64,000 bases of DNA. Source: Rhizobium sp. Root1212. Its GTDB lineage: Bacteria > Pseudomonadota > Alphaproteobacteria > Rhizobiales > Rhizobiaceae. Where the stretch lies: contig NZ_LMDA01000001.1 of the NCBI RefSeq assembly GCF_001424985.1, positions 496,001 to 560,000 of the forward strand, given 5' to 3'. Shown piece after piece: positions 63,828 through 64,000 of the stretch (the stretch's first letter is position 1; every line of letters begins with the position of its first letter). Made by a program: the position numbers and the translations under genes. Below the pieces are notes generated by a model. It saw nothing but the letters and a program-made list of their open reading frames with translations, did not search any database and was not told where the DNA came from.

Positions 63828-63893
63828 AAAACATCCACCCCGGCGCGGGCCGAAACCCACCCATGCCGTACAGCCCGGAGCCGGCCACGCCGT

Positions 63894-64000
63894 TCAATTG
63901 ATCAACCCGGCACGCAACGCCTTGGCGATGGTCTGCACGCGATTGACGGAATCGAGCTTGCGCGTCGCGCGGCTCAGATAGTGGTTCACCGTATATTCGG
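63894..64000 (-). CDS. Second LuxR family regulator, only C-terminal end in window
   Basis: The last 35 residues are visible: EYTVNHYLSRATRKLDSVNR then VQTIAKALRAGLIN and a TGA stop. This is the recognition helix and dimer helix of a LuxR-type HTH, strikingly like the same part of the regulator at 62938 (EHTVNHYLNHVTKKLDAVNR). The two genes are therefore tandem paralogues. The N-terminus lies beyond 64000. Confidence 0.9.
   Translation of the reverse strand, partial: EYTVNHYLSRATRKLDSVNRVQTIAKALRAGLIN

Overview
The window is GC-rich chromosomal DNA from an alphaproteobacterium of the Rhizobiaceae (Agrobacterium/Rhizobium type). The signs are a BA14K-family protein, an F0-only ATP synthase operon with both b and b' subunits, split glycyl-tRNA synthetase genes (glyQ, glyS), glycine betaine monooxygenase genes (gbcA/gbcB), a DUF1217 protein, and palindromic mosaic repeats in many intergenic gaps. 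It reads as core chromosome. I see no phage, transposase, CRISPR array, tRNA or rRNA.

Layout. 1-1.6 kb: 3'-truncated chemoreceptor. 1.9-4.5 kb: two-gene acyl-CoA operon (acyl-CoA dehydrogenase, enoyl-CoA hydratase). 4.9-9.4 kb: CorA/ZntB-like transporter, BA14K protein, GH25 lysozyme-like protein and a beta-helix/RTX protein. 9.4-9.9 kb: ParE/RelE-type toxin with ribbon-helix-helix antitoxin. 10-12.4 kb: gbcA-gbcB. 13-18.3 kb: conserved hypothetical, Sua5/TsaC, GlcD-type FAD dehydrogenase, MipA-like outer membrane protein, UbiA. 18.4-21.9 kb: 27-aa ORF, DUF6101-like protein, 767-aa DUF1217 protein. 22.1-24.8 kb: AraC regulator divergent from an Fsr-type MFS exporter, and a CopD/HemJ-like membrane protein.

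25-28.4 kb holds the most interesting unit. A PotD-like periplasmic binding protein gene overlaps, through GTGA, a two-TM HAMP-GGDEF-EAL protein gene. No ABC permease or ATPase is nearby. This resembles the Vibrio NspS-MbaA polyamine/c-di-GMP sensor. 28.5-31.3 kb: purD, a small exported protein and a membrane protein. 31.3-43.2 kb: mostly minus-strand housekeeping (DUF523, glyS, DUF2207, an atypical aroA, lemA, glyQ, S49 peptidase, TrmN6-like methyltransferase, DUF2007), then plus-strand polyprenyl diphosphate synthase. 43.4-50.6 kb: TPR protein, ispE-moaB, a GT2-like protein, a PA0069-type radical SAM protein behind a candidate LexA box, and rnhB. 50.9-53.6 kb: atpI-B-E-b'-b. 53.9-59.7 kb: SleB hydrolase, corA-kup, and the Mrp/ApbC Fe-S carrier. 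60.3-64 kb: a second chemoreceptor and two tandem orphan LuxR-type regulators, the last cut by the window end.

Functional threads: ubiquinone and isoprenoid supply (ubiA, polyprenyl synthase, ispE), translation (glyQS, sua5), energy (F0), ion uptake (two CorA-like proteins, Kup), and signalling (two MCPs, GGDEF-EAL, AraC, LuxR pair). Functions are assigned by reading translated sequence and recognising motifs. No database search was run.
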